From JACVRW01 sp963819635 (lineage in GTDB: Bacteria; Actinomycetota; Thermoleophilia; Solirubrobacterales; Thermoleophilaceae), in assembly GCA_963819635.1 (NCBI GenBank), contig CAWFWX010000003.1, positions 744,001 through 808,000 of the forward strand: a stretch of 64,000 nucleotides of DNA, in the 5' to 3' direction. Below the pieces are notes generated by a model that saw nothing but the letters and a program-made list of their open reading frames with translations, was not told the origin of the DNA and ran no database searches. The position numbers and the translations under genes are program-made. Shown here piece by piece: positions 34,915 through 43,590 of this stretch (positions are counted from its first letter, which is position 1; each line of letters opens with the position of its first letter).

Positions 34915-35292
34915 GTGCAGCCCCAGACCTCCACACTCGGCGCCGACTTCGCGCGCGCCTTCGCCGACAAGGACTCGGCGCGGATGCGCGAGCTTCTCCA
35001 CCGCGAGGTCGACTTCAAGGGCCTGACTCCGAGCCGGAGCTGGGAGGCGAGCGGCCCGGAGGCCGTCCTCGACATCCTCTTCGGCAGCTGGCTCGAGGAC
35101 ACCGACCAGATCGAGGCGCTCGAGGAGGTCGAGGACGACTCGGTCGCGGACCGCGAGCGCGTGGGCTACCGCTGCAGCGTCACGAACCCGGACGGCCGCT
35201 TCGTGTTCGAGCAGCAGGCGTACCTGTCGGCCCGCGACGGGCAGATCGACTGGATGCGCGTGGTCTGCTCGGGCTTCCGCCCCCGGGACTGA
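34915..35292 (+). CDS. NTF2-like small protein
   Basis: A 125-residue NTF2/SnoaL-like protein: TLGADFARAFADKDSARMRELLHREVDFKGLTP, ARDGQIDWMRVVCSGFRP. The shape (helices then strands, length about 120) matches a single SnoaL-like domain. GTG 34915 is the start. It is divergent from the PRC-barrel gene across the large palindrome and ends 6 bases before the convergent nhaA stop. Ligand and function unknown. Confidence 0.8.
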   Translation: MQPQTSTLGADFARAFADKDSARMRELLHREVDFKGLTPSRSWEASGPEAVLDILFGSWLEDTDQIEALEEVEDDSVADRERVGYRCSVTNPDGRFVFEQQAYLSARDGQIDWMRVVCSGFRPRD

Positions 35293-35298
35293 GCTGCG

Positions 35299-37191
35299 TT
35301 AGGCCGGCGCTGCCCGGCCCTTCTCCCTGAGGCGCACCTTCTCGCGCGCCGTGCGTACGGCGGCGGTCAGTGTCGCGACGTCGTACGCGCCGCTGTGGCG
35401 CACGCCGTTGATGAAGAAGCTCGGCGTGCCCGCCACCCCGCTCGAGTCGGCGCTCGCCACGTCCTCGGCGACACGCTCGGCGTACTCGCGGCGACGCAGC
35501 TCGTCCCAGAAGCGCTCCACGTCCAGGCCGAGCGTCTCGGCGTGGCTGTGGAGGTCCTCGGGCAGGAGCTCGTCCTGCGCCGCGAGCAGCTCGTCGTGCA
35601 TCGGCCAGAACGCGTCCTGCGCCGCTGCCGCCTCGGTCGCCTCGGCCGCCATCTGGGCGTTGAGATGCACGTCGTTCAGCGGCAGGTGGCGCCAGACGTA
35701 GCGGAGCTCGTCGCCGAACTCGTCGAGCAGCTCGCGAATCACGACCTCGGCCTGCCCGCAGTACGGGCACTGGTAGTCGCCGTACTCGACGAGCGTGACC
35801 GGCGCCGAGTCCGGGCCGCGGATGTGGTCGCGCGCGGGATCCACGTCCACGGAGAGGTCGAGCAGCTCGTCGGCCGTGCCCAGCACCTGACGCGCGCGCC
35901 GCTCGGTCGGGAGCCGCCCGATCAGCCGGAAGGTGACCCAGCTCAAGGCCGCGGCGAGGATCGCCGCGGCCAGCACGCCGAGCTTCGCCTCCGCGAGCTG
36001 CGCGCCGTCGAAGGCGATGCCCGCGATCAGGAGCGACACGGTGAAGCCCATGCCGGCGACGACGCCGTTGCCGAAGACGTACGGCCAGCTGATCAGCGGG
36101 CGCAGGCCGGTGACCCGAGTGGAGAGCCAGGCCCCGCTGAACACGCCGACCGGCTTGCCGAGGACGTACCCGAACACGATCCCGAGCGTGATCGGGGACG
36201 TGACGGCATCGCCGATCAGCTCGCCGTCCACGTGGATCCCGGCGTTCGCCAGCGCGAACAGCGGGGCGATGACGAAGCTGGTCCAGGGGTGCAGGCGGTA
36301 CTGGAGGCGCTCGTTGGCCGAGATCGCCGACGTCACCCCGAGCGCGGCCGAGCGCGCCAGCTCCGGAGTGGGCTGCTCGCGGAACGAGCGCGTGAGCTCC
36401 GTGACGCGCTCGAGGTCGCCGCGCGCCGGCGGATAGGCGCTGATCGCGAGCCCGATCGCGAGTCCCGAGATGAGCGGGTCGATGCCGGACTCGTGGAGCG
36501 CGACCCACAGTCCGACGCTCAGCAGGACCGCCGGGGGCGCCCTCCACGCCACCGGCGCGAAGCGCAGCGCAAGAAGCAGCAGGAACAGAACGACTGCGAT
36601 CGCCAGCGCGAGCGCGTCGACCGAGTCGGAGTAGACCGTCGCGATCACCAGCAGGGCCACGAGGTCGTCGATCACCAGCGCCGTCAGGAGGCGCACGCGC
36701 AACTGAGCGACGCCCCCGGCGACGAGCGTGACCACGCCGAGTGCGAACGCGGTGTCGGTGGACATCGCCACGCCCCACCCGTGGGCGCCGGAACCTCCGG
36801 CGTTGAACGCCAGGTAGATCAGAACGGCCAGCGCCATGCCGCCGATGGCCGCGAACACTGAAATCAGGATGCGGCTGCGCTGCCGGAACGCGCCCGTGTC
36901 GAACTCCCGTCTCGCCTCGAGCCCGACAACGAGGAAGAACAGCGTCATCAGGCCTTCGCTGATCCATTCGCGCAACGGGAGCGTGATGCCATCCGAGCCC
37001 ACGCGGATGGAGAGCTCGGTTGCCCAGAACGACTCGTACGAGTCGGACCAGGGCGAGTTCGACCACGCCAGCGCGGCGATAGCCGCGAGCAGAAGCGCAA
37101 TCGCGCCTGAGGACTCGGTGTTGAGGAAGTCGCGGACCGGCGCCGCGATGTTCCGCGCCCACGCGGTCCGTTCCGTGAAGGGTGTCGCCAT
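35299..37191 (-). CDS. nhaA: NhaA Na+/H+ antiporter fused to a DsbA-like thioredoxin domain
   Basis: A 630-residue fusion. Residues about 1-440 are NhaA, with about 11-12 membrane helices and the motifs GWGVAMSTDTAFALGVV, LLTALVIDDLVALLVIA (the Asp pair for ion binding) and ANAGIHVDGE. Residues about 450-625 are a DSBA/thioredoxin domain with Cys475-Pro-Tyr-Cys478 (YGDYQCPYCGQAE) and cis-Pro loop VAGTPSFFINGVR. NhaA exchanges Na+ for H+; the fusion, known in some actinobacteria, puts a disulfide-exchange module on the transporter, presumably outside. Whether redox state controls transport is unknown. Confidence 0.94.
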   Translation of the reverse strand: MATPFTERTAWARNIAAPVRDFLNTESSGAIALLLAAIAALAWSNSPWSDSYESFWATELSIRVGSDGITLPLREWISEGLMTLFFLVVGLEARREFDTGAFRQRSRILISVFAAIGGMALAVLIYLAFNAGGSGAHGWGVAMSTDTAFALGVVTLVAGGVAQLRVRLLTALVIDDLVALLVIATVYSDSVDALALAIAVVLFLLLLALRFAPVAWRAPPAVLLSVGLWVALHESGIDPLISGLAIGLAISAYPPARGDLERVTELTRSFREQPTPELARSAALGVTSAISANERLQYRLHPWTSFVIAPLFALANAGIHVDGELIGDAVTSPITLGIVFGYVLGKPVGVFSGAWLSTRVTGLRPLISWPYVFGNGVVAGMGFTVSLLIAGIAFDGAQLAEAKLGVLAAAILAAALSWVTFRLIGRLPTERRARQVLGTADELLDLSVDVDPARDHIRGPDSAPVTLVEYGDYQCPYCGQAEVVIRELLDEFGDELRYVWRHLPLNDVHLNAQMAAEATEAAAAQDAFWPMHDELLAAQDELLPEDLHSHAETLGLDVERFWDELRRREYAERVAEDVASADSSGVAGTPSFFINGVRHSGAYDVATLTAAVRTAREKVRLREKGRAAPA

Positions 37192-37197
37192 GGCCGC

Positions 37198-39345
37198 CTA
37201 GTGGATGCCGTTGAGCGTATCCACGACGCGGAAGACATCTCCCTCGAGGTAGAAGTTCACGGCGACCAGGTTCGGCCGGTGGTCACGCACGCGCATGCAG
37301 TCGCGGACTCGCGCCAGCAGCGGGTCGTAGGCATTGACCTTCGCCGCGTTCGACGGCAGCGGCACCGGGTCCGTCGTGATCCAGTGGTTGATGAGGAACA
37401 GCGGCGCGCCCTCCGGCCCGCGGTTCGGCTCGCAGCTCTTGTCCAGCTTGTCGGGGTCGATGAGCTGCGCGACCTTGTTGAACGAGTAGGGCGTCTCCTC
37501 GGTGATCGACTTGTAGGCGAGGTGGTACCAGGGGGCGGCGCCGGCGTGGTTCTCGGCGAGGAGGAGGAGCCGCCTGCCGGAGTCGACCAGCTCGCGGAGC
37601 GTGGGCCACTCGCCGCTCGTCGGCCCGGTGTAGGCGAACTCCTCGAGCTCGGCGTCGCGGACCGCGCCGACGAAGTCCTCCGGCGTCACGTAGTCCTGAT
37701 TGATCACGACCACGACCGCGCCCGGGTTCGCCACGAGGAAGGTCCGCATGTCGGTCAGGACGGAGCCCAGCGGCGTGGCGCCGAGCTCGCAGAAGGAGTG
37801 GCAGAGGTACATGCCGCGCTCGCCCTCGCCCTTGAAGCCGAGCCGGTCCCGGATGCGGAGCGCCGCGTCGATCGACTCCTCGCTCACGCCGTCGACCTTC
37901 GCGCGGCGCTGCAGCTCCTCATTGCTCCCGAAGTAGGTGCGCACCTTTCCGTTCGGCAGGCGGTCCGCGTAGTGCGTGTCGATCTGGAGGCCGCGGATGC
38001 CGTCCGTCAGCTGGTCCGCGATCGGCTTCTCCTGCATTGCCGAGAACCAGCCGGGCAGCGGCACCGACATGGAGTTGTGCGTCGTCGCGAGCGCGACCTG
38101 GTCGAACCGGCGCTCGCAGAGCTCCTCGTGGCCGTTGCAGGCACCCTTGGCCGGGGCGGCCGTGCTCGTGCCGCCGCTGCCGAGGAAGGCGATCACGACC
38201 ACGGCGACCAGCGCCGCGGGGAGCGCCACGACCGCTATCCGGCGGCGGTCGAAGCGCCTGAGCGGGCCGGGCGCCGGTTCCCGCTCCGGGTGCTCCTCGG
38301 GCCGGTAGATGAGCCGCAGGAGGGCGGCCACGCCCTCATAGATCAGGTAGATCCCGAGCGCGTTCAGCAGCAGCGTGAGCACGGCGGTGCGGTCCACGAG
38401 CACGAACACGCCGGCCGCGACGAACCCGGCGCCGCGCAGCGCGCGACCGACCCGGCTCTCGGGCTCGCGCGCCAGCCAGTCGACCACGACCCGGAGCGGC
38501 CGGCCGAACGGGAGCGGCTTGATCAGCGACGATGCGGCGGCCGCCACGACGGCTCCCGCGCCCGCCAGGATCCAGGCCTCGGTCCGGAGATCGCCAAGGA
38601 AGGCGTCCCAGACCGCGCGCGCGGCGGCCTGCTCCTCGGGCGTCTCGAGGTTGCCTGCGACCGAGGAGCGGACGATCGCGTAGGCCACGATCAGGACACC
38701 GCCGGCCGCGGCCGCGCCCACGCCCAGCTCGATGACGGTGTCGCGGCGGTCCGGCGAGATGTACAGCGCGCCCGCGACGAACGCGAGCGAGAGAAGGATC
38801 AGGAGGATCGCGAGAACCTGAACCCGCTCGGCGATGTCGGCGAGCGTGGCGCTCAGGCTGCCGATGTTCTCCCTGGCGACCTCCACGCGCTCGGTCGACT
38901 GAAGCTCCTTCGCGAGCGCCGGGCGCACCTCCCGGAGCGCGGCCGCCAGGACGGTCCCGACGTCCGCGACCGTCAGCGTCACGGTGTTCTGGTCGCGCTT
39001 GAAGAGGGCGCGGTGGACGTCGCGCACCGCGGTTCGCCACAGGCCGAGGAAGGCCCGGCCGCCCACGATCTCGGAGGCCACGGACTCGATGATCGGCCGC
39101 GCGGCGAGCAGGTCGGCCTGGTTCTTCAGCACGACCTCGTCGGTGATCTTCTGCGCGACGAGCGAGCGGACGCTCTCGTCGCTCAGCGCGTCCGTGGCGC
39201 GGTTCGCGAACTGGTCCGAGTCGACGGTCGACTCGCGCGCGTAGGCGGCGACGAGCGCGAGCATGATCGCCAGCGACGCGAGCACCACCAGCGTCCTTGC
39301 CGCGAGCCGCCGCCAGCGGTCCGCGTCCGAGTCAGACCGGGCCAC
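37198..39345 (-). CDS. Polytopic membrane protein with PI-PLC-like catalytic domain
   Basis: A 715-residue protein. An N-terminal TM helix and helical extracytoplasmic segment (STVDSDQFANRATDALSDESVRSLVAQKI) are followed by a group of about five TM helices (about 175-345) and another TM at about 375-395. Residues about 400-715 resemble a PI-specific phospholipase C X-domain: His423 in LATTHNSMSVPLP and His516 in GMYLCHSFCELG sit where the two catalytic histidines would be. Other cues are IRGLQIDTHY and VINQDYVTPEDF. It may cleave an inositol- or glycerol-based envelope lipid. No housekeeping family fits the whole. Confidence 0.8.
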   Translation of the reverse strand: MARSDSDADRWRRLAARTLVVLASLAIMLALVAAYARESTVDSDQFANRATDALSDESVRSLVAQKITDEVVLKNQADLLAARPIIESVASEIVGGRAFLGLWRTAVRDVHRALFKRDQNTVTLTVADVGTVLAAALREVRPALAKELQSTERVEVARENIGSLSATLADIAERVQVLAILLILLSLAFVAGALYISPDRRDTVIELGVGAAAAGGVLIVAYAIVRSSVAGNLETPEEQAAARAVWDAFLGDLRTEAWILAGAGAVVAAAASSLIKPLPFGRPLRVVVDWLAREPESRVGRALRGAGFVAAGVFVLVDRTAVLTLLLNALGIYLIYEGVAALLRLIYRPEEHPEREPAPGPLRRFDRRRIAVVALPAALVAVVVIAFLGSGGTSTAAPAKGACNGHEELCERRFDQVALATTHNSMSVPLPGWFSAMQEKPIADQLTDGIRGLQIDTHYADRLPNGKVRTYFGSNEELQRRAKVDGVSEESIDAALRIRDRLGFKGEGERGMYLCHSFCELGATPLGSVLTDMRTFLVANPGAVVVVINQDYVTPEDFVGAVRDAELEEFAYTGPTSGEWPTLRELVDSGRRLLLLAENHAGAAPWYHLAYKSITEETPYSFNKVAQLIDPDKLDKSCEPNRGPEGAPLFLINHWITTDPVPLPSNAAKVNAYDPLLARVRDCMRVRDHRPNLVAVNFYLEGDVFRVVDTLNGIH

Positions 39346-39372
39346 GGCCGGACTTTACGAGAATGCAGCGCT

Positions 39373-39774
39373 GTGGACACGGGCGAGCACATCGAGCTGT
39401 TCCTGCGCGGGACGGATGCCATGAATCGGCTCGACGCGGACACCCTGTTGGCCATGGTCAGCGAGGAGACCGTCTTCGAGCCGCTCAGGGCCCAGACCGA
39501 GGGTGCGTTTCTCGGGCGCGCCGGCATGCGCCGGTTCCTCGCGGACACCGCCGAGACCTTCGACCTCTTCAAGGCCTCCTATCCCGACATTCGCGACCTC
39601 GGCGAAGGGCGACTGCTGGCGATCGGCTCGCTGCGGCTGCGTGGCAGGATCAGCGGCGTCGAGAGCGACGTCGCGCTGGCGGTGATCGCGGAGTTCCGCG
39701 ACGGCATGCTGTACCGCTTCAAGGACTACAGCGACGCGCGGCTCGCGCTCGAGGCGGCCGGCCTCGCCAGCTAG
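39373..39774 (+). CDS. SnoaL/ketosteroid-isomerase-like protein
   Basis: A 133-residue NTF2-fold protein from GTG 39373: HIELFLRGTDAMNRLDADTLLAMVSEETVFEPL, AVIAEFRDGMLYRFKDYSDARLALEAAGL, the common SnoaL ending. Function unknown. It is divergent from the PI-PLC-like gene and shares its TAG with the convergent SRPBCC gene (CTAG 39771-39774). Confidence 0.85.
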   Translation: MDTGEHIELFLRGTDAMNRLDADTLLAMVSEETVFEPLRAQTEGAFLGRAGMRRFLADTAETFDLFKASYPDIRDLGEGRLLAIGSLRLRGRISGVESDVALAVIAEFRDGMLYRFKDYSDARLALEAAGLAS

Positions 39775-40250
39775 GCGCCGGCCTGGCGCTCGGCCTCGAA
39801 CTGGACGTACGCGAGGCGCTTCCGGAGCGTCAGGTTTCGCCCGCCCCGGCCGCCAACCAGCTTCTCGAGCCACCCGGCGAAGCCTCCGCGGCTCGTCCAT
39901 GCGCGCAGGGTCACAACTGTCGAGCCGTCGTCCTGCTCCGTGAGGTCCCAGCGCTCGCCGCCGGTGACCTGGTTCTTCGCCACCGCACAGAAGTGCCACA
40001 TCGACTGCTGCAGGTGGAAGGGCGGCTCCACCGACGTGACCACCCAGTCGCTCATGCAGTGCCGGCGCTCGTGGACGATCCACTGGCGCCAGCGGAAGCC
40101 CTTCCGCATCGGGCCTCCGTCCGACGGGCGGTGGCCGGTCATCGAGTCGGGCTCGTCCACGACCTTCTGCAGGTCGCCCGCGATCACCTCAAAGGCCACC
40201 GCCGCGGGCGCCCTGACCTCGATCTCGGCGCTTTCGTGGATCTCGGGCAC
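39771..40250 (-). CDS. SRPBCC (polyketide cyclase/dehydrase-like) protein
   Basis: A 159-residue START-like protein: IHESAEIEVRAPAAVAFEVIAGDLQKV at the N-terminus and DGSTVVTLRAWTSRGGFAGWLEKLVGGRGG near the C-terminus. These proteins carry or modify hydrophobic ligands. It is 32 bases downstream of ribF and same-strand, but nothing links it to flavin metabolism. Function unknown. Confidence 0.85.
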   Translation of the reverse strand: MPEIHESAEIEVRAPAAVAFEVIAGDLQKVVDEPDSMTGHRPSDGGPMRKGFRWRQWIVHERRHCMSDWVVTSVEPPFHLQQSMWHFCAVAKNQVTGGERWDLTEQDDGSTVVTLRAWTSRGGFAGWLEKLVGGRGGRNLTLRKRLAYVQFEAERQAGA

Positions 40251-40282
40251 TGAGCCAGCATCGGCTCAGAAGCGCAGCGTCC

Positions 40283-41170
40283 TTAGCCCGTTCGGGTGCG
40301 TTCGGCGATTCGCTTCGCGTCCTCGACGTCGCGGCCCATCTGCGCGACGAGCTCGTCCACCGACTCGAAGCGCTTCTCCCCGCGCAGGCGCTCGAGGAAC
40401 GCGATGCGAAGCGTCTCGCCGTAGATGTCGCCCTCGAAGCCGATCAGGTGGGCCTCCACGAGCAGGCCGCGTCCGGTCTCGAACATCGGGCGCACGCCGA
40501 CGTTCACTGCGGCCGGGTGACCGTGCGCCCACGCGGCGTAGACACCGTGGCCTGGCACCACGTAGCGCTCGTCGGGCACGAGGTTCGCGGTGGGCATGCC
40601 GAGGTCGCGGCCACGCTGGTCGCCCGACACGACCTCGCCCTCGAAGAGGAACGGGCCGCCGAGGAAGTTCGCGGCCTGCGACACCTCGCCGGCGGCGACG
40701 AGGCCGCGGATGTGGCTCGAGGAGATCGTCTCGCCGGCCGCCTCCACGAGCGGGGCGACGCGCGTCTCGAACTCGCTGTGCTCTCGCAGGAAGTCCGCGG
40801 TGCCCTGGGCGCGCTGGCCGAAGCGGAAGTTCTCCCCCACGGACACCTGCACGGCGCCGAGGCGGTCGATGAGGATGTCGCGCACGAACTCCTCGGCCGT
40901 CTGCGACGAGAAGCCCTTGTCGAACGGGATGACGACGAGCTCCTCCACCCCGAGCCCGGCGATCAGGTCGCGCTTTACCGCGAACGTGCTGATGAGCTTC
41001 GGGGTCGCCTCCGGGTGGACGACCGCCAGCGGATGCGGGTCGAACGTGAGCACGGTGTCGGAGCCCCGGATCACCTCGCGGTGCCCGAGATGAACGCCGT
41101 CGAACGTGCCGATGGCGACCTTGCGGGGCCGGGAGCCCGGCTCGACGTCTGGAAGCGAGACGACCCTCAT
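40283..41170 (-). CDS. ribF: Bifunctional riboflavin kinase/FAD synthetase
   Basis: RibF makes FMN from riboflavin and then FAD. The adenylyltransferase half has VAIGTFDGVHLGHREVI and TAEEFVRDILI...GENFRFGQ. The kinase half has the phosphate-binding GRDLGMPTANL and LIGFEGDIYGE. Length 295 residues is usual. ATG 41170 overlaps the truB stop (ATGA). It closes the translation operon started at rimP. Confidence 0.96.
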   Translation of the reverse strand: MRVVSLPDVEPGSRPRKVAIGTFDGVHLGHREVIRGSDTVLTFDPHPLAVVHPEATPKLISTFAVKRDLIAGLGVEELVVIPFDKGFSSQTAEEFVRDILIDRLGAVQVSVGENFRFGQRAQGTADFLREHSEFETRVAPLVEAAGETISSSHIRGLVAAGEVSQAANFLGGPFLFEGEVVSGDQRGRDLGMPTANLVPDERYVVPGHGVYAAWAHGHPAAVNVGVRPMFETGRGLLVEAHLIGFEGDIYGETLRIAFLERLRGEKRFESVDELVAQMGRDVEDAKRIAERTRTG

Positions 41171-41955
41171 GCGGGCGCGAACACTACGACGGGCCGCACC
41201 TCGCCCGCCCCCGACTCCCCGATGGCCACCAGCTCACCGTCGTGCGTGAGACGGATCTGCCCGGTGCCCTCCCCCTGGATCCGGCGGCCGTGGCCGACGG
41301 CGCGAGCCTCCTCCGCGGACAGGATCCGCTCGGGCATGAAGCCGAGCGCGTCGCGAAGCGGGACGAGGCGCTCGCCGCTCGCGTCCTCGAGCCGGAACGC
41401 GCCGATCGCCGTCCGTTCGAGCTCGTCGCAGTAGGCATCGCCCAGGTCCGTCACGAGCGAGCGCACGTACGTGCCCGACGAGCACTCGATCTCGAACGCC
41501 GCGCGGTCGTCCTCGTGCCAGAGCAGCTCGGCTCGATGCACGGTGACCGGCCGGGCCTTCAGCTCCGGTGTCTCCCCCGCTCGCGCGAGGTCGTACGCGC
41601 GCCTCCCTCCCACCTTCACGGCCGAGTAGGCGGGCGGTGTCTGAAGCTGCGGCCCGACCGGGATGGCGAGCCCGTCGGGAACCCGTCCCGTCTGAACGAG
41701 CTCCCCGTCGCGGTCGCCCGTCGTCGACGTCCAGCCGAGTCGCGCGACCGCGCGGTAGGTCTTCGGCAGCTCCATCAGGAAGCGCTGAGCGCGCGTGGCG
41801 CGGCCGACCAGGACGAGCAGCAGGCCGGTCGCGAACGGATCGAGCGTCCCGGCGTGCCCGACCTTCGTCCCGCGGGGCAGCGTGCGGCGCACCTGGGCGA
41901 CGACGTCGTGTGACGTGACCCCGGCCGGCTTGGCGCGGAGCAGGACGCCGTCCAC
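41167..41955 (-). CDS. truB: tRNA pseudouridine(55) synthase
   Basis: TruB forms pseudouridine 55 in the T-loop of tRNAs. The catalytic Asp39 lies in the invariant HAGTLDPFATGLL; KVGGRRAYDLARAGE and ECSSGTYVRSLVTDLG are further family signatures. The 262-residue length suggests a short C-terminal PUA-like part (ILSAEEARAVGHGRRI). The start at 41955 lies 6 bases after the nrnA stop. Confidence 0.96.
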   Translation of the reverse strand: MDGVLLRAKPAGVTSHDVVAQVRRTLPRGTKVGHAGTLDPFATGLLLVLVGRATRAQRFLMELPKTYRAVARLGWTSTTGDRDGELVQTGRVPDGLAIPVGPQLQTPPAYSAVKVGGRRAYDLARAGETPELKARPVTVHRAELLWHEDDRAAFEIECSSGTYVRSLVTDLGDAYCDELERTAIGAFRLEDASGERLVPLRDALGFMPERILSAEEARAVGHGRRIQGEGTGQIRLTHDGELVAIGESGAGEVRPVVVFAPA

Positions 41956-41961
41956 GATGAG

Positions 41962-42957
41962 CTAGCTGCCGTTGAGCTGCTCGCGCACGTGCTCGCGGAG
42001 CTGGCTGACCAGCTCGGGGTACGGCACGGCCGTCGAGAAGCCGGCCGCCTGCGGGTGCCCGCCGCCCCCGAACGCGCGCGCGACGCGCGACACGTCCACG
42101 GAGCCGTCCGTCGCGCGGAGCGACACCTTTCGCATTCCCTCGCGGTCGTCCGACAAGAGCTCGCGCACGAGCACCGCCACGCGCGTCCCCTCCACGGCGC
42201 GCATGTGATCCACGACACCCTCCGAGTCCGTCTCGAACGCGCCCGTCTCCTCGTAGTCGCCCTTGGTGAGATGGGCGATCGTGAGCGCGCCGTCGTCGGG
42301 GCGCTCGACCGAGGCCAGCGCCCGCTGGAGCAGCTGGAGGCGCCGGAAGGGCAGGTCCTCATAGAGCTCGCGATAGACCTTGTGAGGCTCGACGCCCGCC
42401 TCGATCAGCTCGGCCGCCATCCGGTGCGCCACCGGTGTCGTGTTCTCGTACATGAAGCGGCCGGTGTCGGTCACGAGCCCAACGTAGAGCGACTTCGCGA
42501 TCTTCGGCGTGATCTCCGCGCCGAGCTCCTTCGCGATCCGCCACACCATCTCGGCGGTGCACGACGCCACCGAGCAGACCAGGTTCACCGTGCCGAAGCG
42601 CGTGTTGTCGTGGTGATGGTCGATGTTGAGGATGTGGAGCCCGTCGGCCTGCAGGAAGTCGACCGGCATCCGGTCGATGTTGCCGCAGTCGAGGAAGACG
42701 ATCGTGCGCTCGGCCACGTCCTCCGGAGGCGCCCCCACCAGCCCCTCGAAGTGAAGCCCCCGGTACTCCCACGGGAGGGGGAACTCGTCCGGCGACATGT
42801 ACATCAGCGAGTCCTTGCCGAGCTGCGTGAGGATCTCGTGCATCGCGAGCAGCGAGCCGAGCGCGTCGCCGTCGGGGTTCTCGTGCGTCGTGAGCAGGAA
42901 CTTGTCGGCCGTCCTCAGCTCGCTGACCACCTGCTCCTGTTCGGTGGTCACACTCAT
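41962..42957 (-). CDS. nrnA: Bifunctional oligoribonuclease/PAP phosphatase NrnA (DHH family)
   Basis: A 331-residue DHH phosphoesterase that degrades nanoRNA and dephosphorylates pAp. Motifs: THENPDGDALGS (Asp ligands), LDCGN, Asp113-His-His (NIDHHHDNTRFG) and the DHHA1 domain with ARAFGGGGHPQAAGF. It stands between rbfA and truB, the classical place. ATG 42957 overlaps the rbfA stop (ATGA). Confidence 0.95.
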   Translation of the reverse strand: MSVTTEQEQVVSELRTADKFLLTTHENPDGDALGSLLAMHEILTQLGKDSLMYMSPDEFPLPWEYRGLHFEGLVGAPPEDVAERTIVFLDCGNIDRMPVDFLQADGLHILNIDHHHDNTRFGTVNLVCSVASCTAEMVWRIAKELGAEITPKIAKSLYVGLVTDTGRFMYENTTPVAHRMAAELIEAGVEPHKVYRELYEDLPFRRLQLLQRALASVERPDDGALTIAHLTKGDYEETGAFETDSEGVVDHMRAVEGTRVAVLVRELLSDDREGMRKVSLRATDGSVDVSRVARAFGGGGHPQAAGFSTAVPYPELVSQLREHVREQLNGS

Positions 42958-43289
42958 TCGTCCTCACCCAGCAACTCGGTGATCCTCATCCCTTGTTGAA
43001 TCGACGCGTCGAACATGAACTCAAGCGTCGGCGTGTGCTTGAGCCGCAATTCGCGGGCAACGGCCAGCTGCAGGACGCCGTGCGCCGACCCGAGCCCGGC
43101 CATGGTGGCCGCGCGCTCTTCGTCATCGCCGAGGACGGACACGTATACGCGCGCGTGCCTCAGGTCGGGGCTGGTATCAACAGAAGTCACTGTCACAAAT
43201 CCTATGCGGGGGTCCCGGAGACCTTCCGCGATACGCGCCGAGACGACCTCGCGGACCGCCTCGTTCACCCGGCGCATGCGGTCGGCCAT
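42954..43289 (-). CDS. rbfA: 30S ribosome-binding factor A
   Basis: A 111-residue KH-like maturation factor of the 30S subunit: MRRVNEAVREVVSARIAEGLRDPRIGFVTVT, ARVYVSVLGDDEER and LRLKHTPTLEFMFDASIQQG. It begins one base after the DUF503 stop and ends within the nrnA start. Typical length. Confidence 0.96.
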   Translation of the reverse strand: MADRMRRVNEAVREVVSARIAEGLRDPRIGFVTVTSVDTSPDLRHARVYVSVLGDDEERAATMAGLGSAHGVLQLAVARELRLKHTPTLEFMFDASIQQGMRITELLGEDE

Positions 43290-43290
43290 C

Positions 43291-43590
43291 CTAGAGAAGG
43301 TCCTCCCTGGACACCATTCGGCATTCCACCGATGCGCCGTCAGGAAACATCGAGATCACGTATCGCTCCAGTGCCGCGGCCCTATGGCTCAGCGTGCCCG
43401 CCTCCCGGCCCACCAGCGCAGCGGTGAGCTCCGAGCGCTGCCACAGGTCGTGGTGATCGGTCTCCGCCACCGCCGCCCCGAAGCGCCGCTGGAGCTGTGC
43501 CTTGAGCGAGCTCAGCTCCTTGCGCTTGCCCTTCAGGCTTCCGTTGTCGGGGAAGTGGAGGTGGATCTCGAGGAGGCAGACGAAGCTCAA
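43291..43590 (-). CDS. DUF503 (YlxP-like) protein
   Basis: A 99-residue protein of the DUF503/YlxP family, usually encoded between infB and rbfA. Signatures: CLLEIHLHFPDNGSLKGKRKEL, DLWQRSELTAAL. The family is thought to act in 30S assembly. The only start that keeps the conserved N-terminus is TTG 43590, which overlaps the infB stop as TTGA, so it depends on termination-reinitiation. Confidence 0.92.
   Translation of the reverse strand: MSFVCLLEIHLHFPDNGSLKGKRKELSSLKAQLQRRFGAAVAETDHHDLWQRSELTAALVGREAGTLSHRAAALERYVISMFPDGASVECRMVSREDLL

Noticed and set aside
34811..35026. Small open frame through the large palindrome
   Set aside because: Composition and frame do not fit a protein, and it runs into the NTF2-like gene in another frame.
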